From Pempheris klunzingeri (lineage: Eukaryota; Chordata; Actinopteri; Acropomatiformes; Pempheridae), in NCBI RefSeq assembly GCF_042242105.1, contig NC_092020.1, positions 2,345,001 through 2,409,000 on the forward strand: DNA of 64,000 nucleotides, given 5' to 3'. The first letter of the stretch is position 1, and the number at the start of each line of letters is the position of its first letter. The position numbers and the translations under genes were made by a program. The notes under the pieces were generated by a model. That model worked only from the letters and a program-made list of their open reading frames with translations. It was not told the origin of the DNA and made no database searches. Below, one piece after another: positions 24,497-46,311 of the stretch.

Positions 24497-25210
24497 GTAA
24501 ACCTCCTTTGCCTCTGAACTACACTCCTCAGTTTGCCTGTTCGATGTTTTGTGTGGCTCAGGCGGTGCCGTTCATTCATAGAGTTAGCTTCATGCTAGGC
24601 TAGCTCATGCTAACCAGGAAGATGAGGAGTGCGGACGTGACAAACGACAGTAACGTTATATCTGATGTTAACTGATCCATATTCAGCGGTCTGCGCTGGT
24701 AATGTTGGCCTCACAGCACCTGTTTAGCCTCTCTTTAGCTCTGGTGTGCTGCTTCTCGGCTAATCTTCCGCCTTCATGTTGTCAGCTGACTGACAGCTGT
24801 CACGTAGCGTCAGTGTTCAGCTGGAAAGTTCAGGAGAGTTTGAGTCTGTGGTCGATAACAGAGGAGCAAGACAACTAAACAAACCTAAACCCTATCATTC
24901 ATCCATGGTCTTTCTGTAAATCACTTTTCTAGTTTATTGACACTTTTGAGTTAAATGTGAGTTTACTTTGTTCAGATTTGTTGTTCTTGTCTCCCTATTA
25001 GTCTGTTATGTGTAAGTAGGTCAGATTCCTTGTGTGTGTTCACATACTTGGCCAATAAAAGCTGATTGTGAACATACACCCCTCAGTCGTCGAACCCCCA
25101 GATCCAGTGTGTTTATCTACCATTTGACATTTGAAAGCTGTTTGCACAAACGAGGTGAGCCAACATGTTTTGTTTGTCTTGCTCCTCCACAGGGTTTCTC
25201 CACAGGAACA

Positions 25211-27952
25211 ATGGTGAAATATTTCTGCTGCGCAGATTTGCTCAGAAACACCTGGGACCAAGTATGTGTTGCTTTCTGGCAACGATATCCCAACCCTTAC
25301 AGGTGAGATGATCGTAGTGTTACACTGGGTACAACTTGATCTGCACCAATAGTTGGGTTGTGTCTCATCACTGGGAAGAGAACTTTAACCGAGCCAGTGT
25401 ACTTACAGAACAGCTTTGCAAACTTGTACTAGTTTTTACTCCCAACATTTATTAGCAGCTCTAAACATGTGGTTAGTTAATAAAACGTGATGCACTGTGT
25501 TAGTAATAATATGATACAGCACTCTGACACTGTCTGTTTGAGTTTTTGATGCTAATAGTTTTTTTTTTTTGTAACTCTAATAAAGTTCTTTTATAGTTTG
25601 ATGTTGCAACTTTTGTTCAGGTAAAATAATGTAGCTGAAATAATTCGTCTATCATTAAATTGACAGGCAACATTTTAATTAATTTGAATTTTAATTGAGA
25701 AAAAAAACACTCGCCCACTTGCTGATAATTATTATTAGTTTTTTTTTCTTAGTGATTTAATGATTACACATATGAGAGTGAGCGGCATATCTTTAAGTTT
25801 TGGACTGCTTGTCAAACAAAATGAGCATTATGAATAAGTCAGCTCTGTATTTTGGGAATTGTGATGTCATTTTCCCCAATTTTTGACAATTTTAGGCCAA
25901 ATGACTGATTGATTAAGGAATCTGAAACGAGCTGAGAGCTGAAACCATCAAGTTATTCGATTAATTGATCACCAGCAAATAAATCTCCTACAATTTTGAG
26001 TGTTCCAAAGTGTGTTATTAAGCTATAAATAAAAAAATAGTAACTTTCTTATATGTGGGTATTGATATTGTCTAGACTAAGTGATATTATTTAGTTTAGT
26101 AGATATATTTTCAATAAAAATAATCATTACTTGCAGACCTATGTAGAGGACTTCGATTATTGTCTTGATCCATAGCTTTTCCTTCTTTCTCACAGTAACC
26201 ATGTTTTGACTGAGGACATCATCTTCCGAGAGGTTACTCCAACCAACTGCCTCAAGTCCAGACGTCTGCTGACCAAAACTAGCCGAGCGCCTCGCTGGAT
26301 GGAGCGGTACCTTCCAAAGCACATGGCCAGCTCGGCATACATCATCGAGGACTCCATCGTGGATCCTCAGAAAAGGACCATGACCACACTCACATGGAAC
26401 ATCAGCCACGCTCGCCTCATGGTACCACGTTGTTTGCTTCCGTACGCACACAGCACGGCACAAAAAGTATTAACATGGCCTCATGCTTCCTTTGTTTGTG
26501 TTTTCCTCTCTGTCGCAGTCCGTGGAAGAGCGGTGCGAGTACAGAATCAACCCTGAGAACGGCAGCTGGACAGAGATACGAAGAGAGGCTTGGATCTCTT
26601 CCAATGTCTACGGGCTCAGTCGAGCTATTCAGGTCAGTAGAGTAAAGTGGAGCGTCGTTCTAGGTAGCAGCCCAGGGAAAGTGGCGTGGGCCGTCTGAGA
26701 GGGAGCCCTCCCCACCTACCTTTCATTCTGTAACCGGTAACACAATACACAGTGTCGAGATGCAACAGCTGAGAAGTTGAAGCTGGCTGCCAGGACTTGA
26801 GTTGCTGAATGGTCTTTTATTGTTGTCACGGTCTGAGAATGTATGTTAGCATGTGATGATGTGACTTATAGGCTGCTGACACTTTATTCTCAGAGTATTT
26901 TGGTTGACTTTTTGTCTTCTCTTTCAAGGAATTTGGTCTTGCAAGGTTCAAGACCAGTGTCACAAAGACCATGAAGGGCTTTGAATACGTGCTGGCCAAA
27001 ATGCAAGGTAAACTGTTAATAACAATAATAATAATACATAAAGAAGTAGTGCAGTGCATTTAATTATTACTGTAATAAAGCTGAATCTTACTAGTAACGC
27101 CTGTTAAAATATCTGCTGTTAAAAAGGAACAATAAAGAAGCACAAGTGGTCTGATGCTAACGAGACTATTCATTTTCACGCACATATATTGTACAACAAG
27201 AACAAATGTCTAAGGGGGAATAAAGGAAAAACTGAGTCATGCTCATTGAGCAAATACATCAGTCAAATATGAAGAAGCCAGTGTTGCTCTTGAGTTCACT
27301 GTCAGTATAGCAGGAGAGCCTTTTGTCTCATGTGTAAAACTGGTGATTTGGGCAAGGCTCAACTTGCGGAACATCTTTCAAACAGGATATGAGAGACAAA
27401 GAGAGACAAAGGTTGTGATCTCCTGCATCCACACTTGTAAAATAGGTTGTTCAGGCAGAAACACTTCAATGTGTGTTATAATACGTACGATCTAAAATGC
27501 TAAAAATTAAAAATTGCTGAAATTTTTAGTCACTCTTGTGGCAGTTTAGTCCAAACAAAGTAAAAGTGTTGAGCACATAAGCAAAATATATTTGTTTGGT
27601 CTTTTAGGTGTTCATCCATCCCTGTGAGCCTTCACCTGTGTCTAGTCTAAGCCCCCTGGTATTAAAACAACCACTCACAAGCTGAAAGTGCAAAATCTAT
27701 ACACGTGTCTGTTTATTATACAGTTCTAAAAAAAAAAAACAACTATACAGCAACAGCAAATTGTCGGTTTTCTTGAACGATCGATCGTAAAAATATAAAT
27801 ATTTCAACCAACATGTTACGACTTTTGCAGGTGAAACTCCATCAAGAACCTTAGCAGAAACTGCTACAGAGCGGGCGAGAGAGACGGCACTGGCAGCTAA
27901 GGAGAAAGCCAAAGACCTCGCCTCACACGCCCAGAAGAAACAATACGTGTGA
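25211..27952 (+). CDS. prelid1: PRELI domain-containing protein 1
   Basis: Five coding exons with GT-AG junctions: 25211-25302, 26196-26421, 26519-26632, 26929-27007 and 27831-27952 (stop TGA). They encode about 210 residues, against 219 in human. The protein starts MVKYF, keeps WDQV.AFWQRYPNPYS, HVLTEDI, EDSIVDPQ, WTEIRREAW and TKTMKGFEYVLAKMQG, and ends in an Ala/Lys/Glu-rich helix. Family knowledge: PRELID1 pairs with TRIAP1 in the mitochondrial intermembrane space and carries phosphatidic acid to the inner membrane for cardiolipin synthesis. The gene converges on mxd3, the same arrangement as in human. An AATAAA at 28621-28626 is a plausible polyadenylation signal, giving a 3' UTR near 0.7 kb. 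I cannot tell which fish prelid1 duplicate this is. Confidence 0.96.
25640..25980 (-). mobile_element. Diverged non-autonomous hAT-like element (minus orientation)
   Basis: Lies in prelid1 intron 1. TTTTGGACTGCTTGTCAAAC, GGGAATTGTGATGTCATTTT and CGATTAATTGATCACCAGC run in the reverse order and orientation of motifs in the cleaner copy at 31619-31914 and in the common teleost 'GGGCTGCAACTAACGATTA' repeat as I remember it. Ends are eroded and no target duplication is evident. Confidence 0.5.
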
Positions 27953-28620
27953 TGAGCTCCACACATCGATGGTTCTTTCGCCACTGGTCCTGGGACAGAT
28001 TTGATCCCGGTCATGGGTGGACCCCCTCTGTGAGGAAGCATCCAACTCAAATGGTGGGTGGACCATAAAAGGCCTGAGCTGGGTTCAAGAGCCTGTTCCA
28101 GCCTCCTTGTTTGCGTCACACTGAATAATAATAATGTACCTTCGATACCAGCTCATCGCAGTATTCACCAGAGATAGAAATCTTCATAAGGAATGGTTGA
28201 ATATGGCTCTGGGTGCCATATTCAAATGACAATAGCACTTGCCAACTTACTGTTCCTAAGACCTTTGCTGAACCTCTGTGCCCATCAGCAATGTTTGTGT
28301 TTTACTCTGTTCCTTTTGAGTTTGTCATGTTATTTTGTAACAGCCTTGGATTATTAACAGCTTCTTATCCAGAAACTGAGATTAGTATACCGCAAAATAT
28401 CTGATTAATACTAATTTGTGTGTATTATTTACTTAAATTGTATGTTTTGTCGCTATCATGTTTTCTGTTTTAGTTCAGTTCGACCAACCACATGTTCACT
28501 GACTGAAGGAGGGTCCATATTGTTGGCAGCCACAGCTCGATAAGAAATACTAATTTAGCACTCTTAATACAACCCATGCAACATTGTGCCCTTAGTGTAT
28601 CGATTAATCATCAGCTTGTC

Positions 28621-28626
28621 AATAAA
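28621..28626 (+). terminator. prelid1 polyadenylation signal
   Basis: Canonical AATAAA about 670 bp after the prelid1 stop codon, followed by T/G-rich sequence (GTTTCTTTGTAACCCTC...). It is the first well-placed plus-strand AATAAA in the 3' flank. Confidence 0.6.
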
Positions 28627-28695
28627 TGGACAGTTTCTTTGTAACCCTCATGCTGTGATGTCTTTAAACAAGAGGTTGTACATGTGTAGGTACAT

Positions 28696-28800
28696 CAGTG
28701 GTTCCCAGCCTGGTCAGGACAGGACGCCCACAAGGGGTTGCTGGGTGATTAACAGGATGGGAGAAGGGGGAAAAACATTTCTGCAACACTAAAATGTTTA
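28696..28800 (+). mobile_element. Fragment of a vertebrate DNA transposon-derived repeat
   Basis: CAGTGGTTCCCAGCCTGGTC, then CCCACAAGGGGTTGCTGGG, matches the widely seen 'CAGTGGTTCTCAACCTGGGGTC' repeat head, usually classed as hAT-like. It lies between the prelid1 and mxd3 poly(A) signals. The right end is not defined. Confidence 0.5.
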
Positions 28801-28985
28801 AGATGTAGTGATTCATTTAGAACATTGGGGAGAAAAAAGCATGTGTCTCAGTGGTAAACAATTATAACTGGTGAATTACAAGCAGGCTTAACTTTACAGT
28901 GCCACAACTGAAACGTCGAGTTTAATTACTGTAAATTATTAGTACAAGAGAAATGATCAGAAACGGCACATAAATATAGAAAATA

Positions 28986-28991
28986 TTTATT
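28986..28991 (-). terminator. Candidate mxd3 polyadenylation signal
   Basis: TTTATT on the plus strand is AATAAA on the minus strand. I saw no closer canonical signal downstream of the mxd3 stop, so the 3' UTR would be about 1.35 kb and would include the SINE at 29213-29381. The transcript end would fall about 360 bp from the prelid1 signal. Confidence 0.45.
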
Positions 28992-29212
28992 CAATAAAAA
29001 AAAGCTTACACCATTACAAAAATGCTACATAATATTACTGGGCGGAGAGACAGATGAATGCATACATAATAGTAAAAGATAATAAGGCATCTTGCATATA
29101 CAAAAGTGAAGACAAAAAGCACCTTCAGTTATTAAATATATAGCAATGAATGATACATACTTGTAATGCTGCACCAGTTTTTTCTTCTTTTCTTTTTTAA
29201 AATTCTGTCTTT

Positions 29213-29381
29213 TTTTTGTTGCCTTTGTTGATGGATAGTGAGAGGTAGAGGCAGACAGGAAGTGGAGAGAGAGAGAGAGAAAGAGGGGCATGACATGCAA
29301 CAAAGGTCGCTAGCTGGAGCTGAACCGGCGAACACGCAGCACGCACCGTAACCGCTCGGCCACAGCGGATACCAAGGTGCT
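29213..29381 (-). mobile_element. tRNA-derived SINE in the mxd3 3' UTR
   Basis: On the minus strand the element opens with a tRNA-like head. The A-box-like TGTGGCCGAGCGG is at 29364-29352 and the B-box-like GGTTCAGCTCC is at 29326-29316. A non-tRNA body follows (GTTGCATGTCATGCCCCTC, then a CT tract and CTTCCTGTCTGCCTCTACC). The element ends AAAGGCAACAAAAAAAAG. The GGCCGAGCGGTTA head suggests a Ser/Leu-type tRNA source. From memory this body and tail match a very common percomorph SINE. It lies in the same sense as mxd3. Confidence 0.75.
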
Positions 29382-30337
29382 GCCAATTGCTTAATCATCA
29401 CAAGCAGACATTACCTGTCTTGACCGTGGTAAAGTTGTTGCATGCATAATTAACATATCAAATGCACAAGCAGGGAAGTGTACAGTTGTGATGTAGACGG
29501 TCATTAGACGTCCTTGCACTTACTTACAGACTGAATTGTGCACAAATACACCAAATGAATATTTGGCACAATTAGTTAATTGCCAGGTATAAATGTGCAA
29601 ATATGACCAGTTAACGTCTGTTCATGGTTTTCATTTCGACATACCCACAATCCTTTTGAGACAAAACAAGTGCAATGTGTGGACGTTTTGTGCAACAAAA
29701 GAAAAAGATCAAAATCCATGACTGAACTTACATAACAGGATAATAATACAAAACATAGCAGAGATTAATGTTTAAGTGCATGCTACACATGACATTAATG
29801 AAATCTGAACTTAGTGCTAGAGAAAAGCTGTAGGGACTACTAGACCAAATCTGATTTAAGGCAGAATTCAGTACAGACATACTGTAGTAAGGAATAAGTT
29901 AAGAGTTTTGAATTAAAAAAAAAAAAACAAAAAACATTATTTGGATTTGAAAAAGCCCTTAAAGATGAATGATTAGAACTGTTTGTATCACTGGAAGTCA
30001 CAGACACCTCATGGCTTTGAAAATAAATGCCATCAATGGTTGACGCCAGGCAAAAAAATATATATGCATAATGTTACATCCATCACAGCCCAGTGATTTT
30101 AACTGCGATTCAGTGCAAATGGACACAGCTCATTCATAACGTTATCGTCTAGCTTGTAGTCTGACATATTTTAAAAAGAGAATGTCAAAAGTTACTCCTT
30201 CTGTAAAACAAACAGAAAAAAAGTTGTTCAGTTGTACAGTAACATCTTCCTCCGCTTGCTTGCTTGTTTTTGGAATGTTTTCTCCTCTCTCTGTGCACCT
30301 GGTGACGTTCAGTGAGTTACCGTGGGCTTTCCTGCCG

Positions 30338-33300
30338 TCATAGCCAGGCTTTGTCCATGCTGGAGTAACAGTGGTCTGCATCAGCGTGTGTGATGCTCAG
30401 TCCGTCAGAGTCCACGCAGTCGAACACGATGCTTTCCACATCGACCTCCACGTCCTCTGTAAGGTAACCAACCAAACGGCAAATCCATCAGCGGGAGGGA
30501 ACATTAAGACATTCACACTGAACTTACAAACAGTATATTCTGTTATATTGATATTAACAGCGATATTCTTCTCAGTGACAAAATTGCAACTGTGTGGAAA
30601 ATCACTATTATGTGTTACAACATAATCTTCAGAAGTGTAAAATAAAACTCATTTGTTAACTTTTGATGTCATCTCGCCTTAAAAACTTTCATTTGGACGA
30701 CAGAATTTTCTATGATGAGAACAAAATCTAATCATGTGATCAAAAAATGACTCCCCTCATCTCCCCTCCCGCCATCATACGCTCATACTGACTATTAACA
30801 ATAAAAAAGATCAACTACAAATCATTAGGAGACGAGGATATATACAAAACGGTCACAATCAAGTCTTTCCTGGAAACTTCAATTCTCATTAAGACGTCAC
30901 AGAATACAAAAATCACACTTTTAGCTGTAAAGCAGGACTGTGCACAGCTGTGACTGTGTTCAGGTGGGACCCTCCTTGCGCCTGATAGACCCACCTCTGT
31001 CGGAGTCAGACCTCTCGGAAGACATGGTGGACCCCTGACTGTCGTTCCTCATCCTCTCTGAGCCTCTCTGCAGCTGCTCCAGCCGAACCCGCAGCTCTCT
31101 CTGCTCCCAGCGCAGGCGGCCCTTCAGCTGCTCTGCATGCTCGTCCTGCTCCTGCAGCTTCTGAGAGGAGAAGGCAGACAGACAGAGAGAGAGAGAGGCG
31201 GACAAGTGAGTGGCAGACAAAAGAGTAGAACAAAGCTTGGACGGGACGAAGAAGGAGACCACCCAGCACTGATAAAAATTTTAAAAAACGCATAAAAACA
31301 AGACTGGAAGTGATGGAAAGTCTGCAAAGTGGCACATTATTTCAGAGGCACTGGGCAAACGACAGCACGAGGGCTCGTAGAGGGTTTGTACAGCTTTTCA
31401 AGAACAAAATTCAAGCACTTTCCAGGAATCTAAACCAAAAAATTCCATCATCACATCTAAATTATCACTATAAATGCAGTTTGAGAAGACAAATTATACA
31501 TAATTCCTTTATACCCACACCAATCAGTGCATACTGCCACACAACAAACTAATATGAGATTGTTTCATTTAAATATTAAAAGATTTCTGGTTCTCATGAG
31601 TGATTCTGTAGATGAAACTAGGGCTGCTACTAGCAATCACTTTCATTATCGGTTAACCTGCCGATTATTTGAGGCTGGTCTATAAATATAAAATGTCTCT
31701 TTCAGTTTCCCAGAGTTGACACCTCCATGTCATCTTTTGTTTAATCAACAGTCCAAAACCCAAAGATATTCAGTTCACAGCTGTTTAAAACAGAGAGAAG
31801 CAGTAAATGCTCACGTTTAATGAGCTGGAACCAGAATTTTTTTTTTGAATTTCTGCTTAAAAAGTAAATCAAACGATCTGGTTGCTGATCGATCGACTGA
31901 TCACTTCAGCTCTGGATGAAACACCAGATTATGTTGCGGATGAAACATTTTTCAAACAGTGCATTCAAATTCAGGCACAGTCCCAACACTGAAAACCTTT
32001 AAAAACATTTGTACGAACCCTGCACATAACACTGTGCTTTCAACCAGGACTTGTATCAGTACGAGGGCGCTGTGTCTACCTTAATGTGGAGCTGGGCTCG
32101 TCTCAGCAGGTTGAGGGTGGTGTTCCTCATGGAGTCGGACGACAGAGGAACCTGCTTCTTGAGCTGCTCCAGGCAGTGCCTCAGCTGAGCTCGTCTGCAG
32201 AGTGCAACAACAAGCAGCAGCCGATGAGTTACTCCCCCCATAACTTTGGCCACCATAACAAAAGCATCTTTTTTTTCTCAAGTTAAAAAAAGGTTAATTA
32301 CCTGTTTTTTTCCAGCTCGTTGTGAACTGACCTGCAGATGTGGAAAGAGACAGTATGTTAAGCTCTGAAACAAGTGCTGCTTATCAATGACAAAAGTGAA
32401 AGCCAAAGTTCACGGCCACACCCTCTTGTCAGTTGTCTCTTATGTTATGCATTCACCTATTGCCACCAGCAGATATCTTCTTGCTCTTCAGTTTGCTTCT
32501 CTTATCAGCGTGATCTGGACTGAGAGGGGGGACTGAAGCATATCCATGTTCTGCCTCTGTGCAGGAAAAAAAAACAAAAACAAACACATCACAGCTGAGT
32601 CAGAAAACAGGGTATAATCCGAGGGTATAAACATAAAGCTCTCCCAGGAAATTCAAGAATATGCAGTCCTGAATATATAGTTTTCCTGTTACTGGTGTGG
32701 GGAATTTTAATACTACTTTTAATCACTACTTATAAAAAGGCCAAATATATAATACTGTGTGCCTTAAACTTGCACTAACAACACTATATGTAAAACTAAT
32801 TACAGAACACTGGATTTGAATTAGCAATAATAACTGTATGACTAACACTATATTAATAGTAAACTGTATCACCTTTATTTGAACTAACCAAGTGACCTGT
32901 GAGTGAACTAATAACACTATATAATCAACCATTAGAACCATTTGTGTTGCCAACACTGGAAGTTCAGTTCTTACTGACAGTGTATGCACTGTTTTTAACC
33001 TGCAGGGAGAGACATATTAATGCACAGGGAAGAGCCATACCCCAAAGTTGATAAAGAGGGGAACAAGCACTGACCCCAGGTTCTGAAGGGCCAGACACAT
33101 GATGATTAAGTGGGATGTTTATGGCAAGAAAGCACAAGCACGCTTACATGCACTACTACACACCCCATAAACTACATTTCACACCATATACTGGAAGCTC
33201 CAAGTTGGTGGGAGGCTGTCATTGTAACGGCAGGATGAGATAGCTGCAGGGGAGGGATGCTCTCAGAAAGACTCCATTGTAAGATGCACACACACGATAG

Positions 33301-34219
33301 GGAAATGTCACCAGGGAGGATACTTAGTTTACAGGTGCGGCTGCTGGATGAAGGTGGTGATGCCCAGAGGCTGGGACCAGCCTGGGCACCAACGAAGGGA
33401 GGGCCAAGCATAAATCCACGGCTACTCCCCACCTAGTCAACCAATCTAAAATAACTGTATTCTTGGTGGACCTTGGTGTCACTCTGGGACCTGTTGGCTG
33501 CAGACTAACAGCTTGCTGACTGTGGTGTTCAGAGCTCAGACTGAGTCCTTGATCAAGATCAATACTTAAAAATAAAACACCTTAAATGAGAGAAGTTGCC
33601 TGTCCTTCATCGAAAAAACACACTGGTATTACTGCGTCTTTTTCTAGGCTGTAAGCCGAGAAGGGGTTGGAAGACTGCTGTCATCAGCATCTTCAGCTGG
33701 ACGCTCAGGCTTTTGGTTTTGGCGCCATCACACACAGCCTATTCACGATTATACAACGACCCTCCGCAGCCTCTCCGGCTGAAGAGAAAAAAAGCCGGTG
33801 CAGCATCGACAGTGTGGAAACAATGAATGAAACTTGCTTTTTTTCTGCCTCACTTTCATTTACAGTACAGAGCGACCAGCGCCGCCCGGATTCATTTTCA
33901 AACGGGACGAGATTGGCGCCTTCGAGTACAATGATGCGCCCGATATGTAGGTCACTGAGTCAAATGGGGAAGATCGCCAAAAATAACCTTCCAGCGACAA
34001 TCTCGATGTTTTCTCGAGCAATCGCACCGTATCGCGTCTCTGCCTTGTGTTTCGCGTGCACAGTTGCAGTGGCTTCATTGTGCATTTTGCTGTTTGAACA
34101 ATAACCAACTTCCTCCCCTGTGCACTGACAGTTGTCATAAATTACTCACCTCGCTCTCTCCTCTCCAGAAACTCAGCAGCCCGAAGAAGCACCTGGATGT
34201 TGCAAACGTTTCCGTCCAT
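30338..34219 (-). CDS. mxd3: MAX dimerization protein 3 (Mad3)
   Basis: Six coding exons on the minus strand: 34219-34150, 32556-32457, 32331-32302, 32194-32080, 31160-30995 and 30456-30338 (stop TGA). They total 600 bp and encode 199 residues, close to human MXD3 (206). The N-terminus carries the SIN3-interaction helix [19 protein letters not shown]. The bHLH runs from about residue 58 ([21 protein letters not shown], then [20 protein letters not shown]) into a leucine zipper. The tail has the conserved [11 protein letters not shown] and acidic VEVDVES motifs. Family knowledge: Mxd3 dimerises with MAX at E-boxes and recruits SIN3/HDAC to oppose MYC, notably in proliferating neural and lymphoid precursors. 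The 30-bp third exon is conserved in the family. The 5' leader next to the ATG is an AAC/AAT-rich tract. A hAT-like insertion sits in intron 4. Confidence 0.97.
31619..31914 (+). mobile_element. Non-autonomous hAT-like transposon with intact 8-bp target duplication
   Basis: 296 bp in mxd3 intron 4. The ends are TAGGGCTG at the left and CAGCTCTG at the right (imperfect inverted repeats). The insertion is bracketed by identical 8-bp copies of GATGAAAC at 31611-31618 and 31915-31922. Interior strings (TCATTATCGGTTAACCTGCC, CAGTCCAAAACCCAAAGATA, GAGCTGGAACCAGAATTT) match the abundant teleost 'GGGCTGCAACTAACGATTA' repeat as I remember it. There is no transposase frame. Confidence 0.8.
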
Positions 34220-35547
34220 TATTGTTATTATTGTTGTTGTTAAAATAGATCAGCCCCGGGTAAACAGCCCACTGTGGTACAAGCGTCAGGATCCTGAAGT
34301 AGACCGAGCTGTGTGGCGGTGCTACGTCCTCAATCCACTGGACCCAGACACTGGCGCCGCCTTCACGGGCGTCACGCAAGCTCGGACATTTGACTTCCCC
34401 GTCATAAATACTAACCGGCGCCCACCACATTTGTCGGATATAACAATTAAAAGGGGGCTATCTTAAGTTTTGACCTCAGGTGATTTATGTTTTGTTAGAA
34501 AATATCCGTGACATATTCGAAAAGCAAAACATTTGTTCAAGCGTGACTATTACACATACAGTTTAGCTGGTTTGGATGCACATGGCAGTGGTCTAATTTT
34601 GTGTAAAAAAAAAAAAAAAAGTATGATAGTGATATAAAATATAGAGTATACTTTTAGAATTTTTATAATTAGAAACAGGAATTATAGTTTTCAATAAACA
34701 TAATGTCATAAACACCCTTATGGTGCACTTAGACTGTGATTGTCAAATTTCCGAACGCCCCACCAGACAACGTAAAACGTCATCGTCGTGCCCTCCCCTC
34801 CCTACGTCCCACAGCACCTTTATTTTTCAAACATTTCTTATGTTAGTTAACATTATACATGTATATCATCTCTCATATCTGCCCCTATTTAATGAAAACC
34901 TAAATCTAGACTTTTGGTGTTTGTCTGTGGGCTAGTTGTTCCAAATGTCATTGTCTCATACTGTATGTGTTATTATTTATTACACTTGTGTTTTATCTCT
35001 TAGCCAACTACCGATGTCAGAAAAAAAACAAAAAAACATACATGTTTACCTCAACTTAAGCTTACATCCATCATTTTCTTGCCATAACAATAGCTCTTTT
35101 TACATCATAGTCGCTGTACAGAAAGCATGTTACAGACTCATGTATTTAGAGAACATAATATAAATAAATAAATAACATAAATAAATATGTCCAAACACTG
35201 AAACAATCGGATAAATAGGCAGAGTAAGAAAGAGGACCTGTGTAATTGTCTTTTCATACACAGAAAAAGTGGGAGGAGAGGTTTGCCCTCACTAAATATG
35301 GCGGCGTGCGGCTTCACTGTCTGTATCGGGTTTCAGCTCAGCTCTCCGTAGCGCGAGTGAAGCCTCGTTGCCCACAGTATCTTTAACCTTTGAACTCCTG
35401 AGTGTGCCAGTCCTCCGCCATATTGACTGTTGTCTTGACTGGAGGAGATAGAGAACATTTTGAGGTCCGAGAAGAAACGAAAGTGTGCTCTCAAAATCAT
35501 CGAAACTGGTGCAAACTTGGCCAAAGCGTTTTATAAACAAAGTCGCA
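34220..35547. promoter_or_regulatory. Divergent mxd3 / fam193b promoter region
   Basis: The 1.3-kb gap between two divergently read genes. Next to mxd3 is a CpG-bearing block (34250-34440). Next to fam193b are two YY1-type motifs in opposite orientation, ATGGCGGC at 35298-35305 and CCGCCAT at 35415-35421. The middle is AT-rich with a run of A at about 34606-34620 and tetranucleotide AAAT repeats near 35160-35190. No additional gene is seen. Two separate promoters look more likely than one shared one, given the AT-rich middle. Confidence 0.5.
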
Positions 35548-45026
<9,479 letters not shown>

Positions 45027-45349
45027 CTTGGATGAGTGCCAGAAAAAAACTTCACACCACAAACTCTTTCAGTAGAGCCCGATTTGGCCAGAGGCCTTCT
45101 CTCATTCCCTGTTTTTTTCTCTTCCTTACTAAGCCAAGGGACCCTGGTTCACAATCATACTCTCCATGCAGAAGACTGAAACATAACTTGTGGCTGACAA
45201 GCCAGGGATCATTCTCAAGGCCAACTCTACCCTTTGCTATTATTGCAATGTTCACTAAATGAGAGATGCAAAAATGGAAATGGAAGTCTGTTGAATCCAC
45301 TGCATCCATGTGCTTACTTATGTAGTATGTAAACAATTACCTTACATGA

Positions 45350-45355
45350 AATAAA
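45350..45355 (+). terminator. fam193b polyadenylation signal (proximal)
   Basis: AATAAA 324 bp after the fam193b stop, followed by a T-rich stretch. Another AAAATAAAG near 46714 could be a distal site, leaving a short gap before ddx41. Confidence 0.6.
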
Positions 45356-46270
45356 TGTTTTTATCACAAATCTGAGACATTTTAACGTTGTTAAACTTCT
45401 GAATTCCAATCAGTTAAATTTGGTGCTCGTCATCCAGTTCATTCTGCATTGCTAGTTTTTCTGCCCACTACAGCAGTCCTAGTAGACCCTAGGCACCATT
45501 TGTCTTATACTATACAACTGACAACAAGACAACATTTTGACCCAGTTCTATAAAAATAAAAAAAAAAACATCCCGCTCTTCTGCAGGGAGCAGCAGCAAC
45601 AATTGCATCGATTTGACTCGCAAGCAGACTGCAGTGCATTTGGTGGCTGTTTGTGGTTTTTAATTGGGACACTTTCCTCAATACTTAATCGTGATCATCA
45701 AACGATTTAGTCATTAGTGACAGAAAATGAAATGACAAACACTTGAAGACCTACCTGCTACACTGTTATCTTTTTGTATGAAATCATGAAATTCTGAACA
45801 TGAATGTTTGTCAGCACGCCAACAAAGCTAAAAGAACCTTATGGGAATATATCAATTTGCTATGTTTGACACTTGGCTCACAGTGCTTTAAAAGAAATAA
45901 CTGCAGTTAGTTCCCCATGCAAATACATCCCCAAGCATGATGTGTGGAGCAGAAAAATCTCAATACTGTCCACCAGTCCTGTATTGGGCAAAGTTAAATG
46001 TGTCTGTTGCTTCAATGTCAGTCCTCCCTGGGTGTTAATCTTGAAGAAATAACTCTTTTTTATAGTGATATCCAATATACTCTCTCTGCCATCTGTAGAA
46101 GAAAGTCCTTTACCACGTTTTTCTCACTCTTTAACTGTTATTCTAACCCGTATAGCTCAGCAGTGACAGGTACACCAGTGTGCAATGTTCATTTTAACGT
46201 TGGAAACATCACACATTGTTTGACACAGTTAATTTCAATGCTTGTACATACCGAGTGATGATTTGGGCTC

Positions 46271-46311
46271 GTGTGTGTGTGCGTGTGTGTGTGTGTGTGT
46301 GCGTGTGTGTG
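46271..46311. repeat. GT microsatellite with GC interruptions
   Basis: About twenty GT units broken twice by GC, in the fam193b-ddx41 spacer. Confidence 0.95.

Noticed and set aside
29305-29381. Functional tRNA gene on the minus strand
   Set aside because: A- and B-box-like strings are present, but the cloverleaf is degenerate and it continues into a SINE body and A-rich tail.
33596-34104. Plus-strand open frames within mxd3 intron 1
   Set aside because: No domain, no splice support and overlap with promoter-proximal GC-rich DNA of mxd3.
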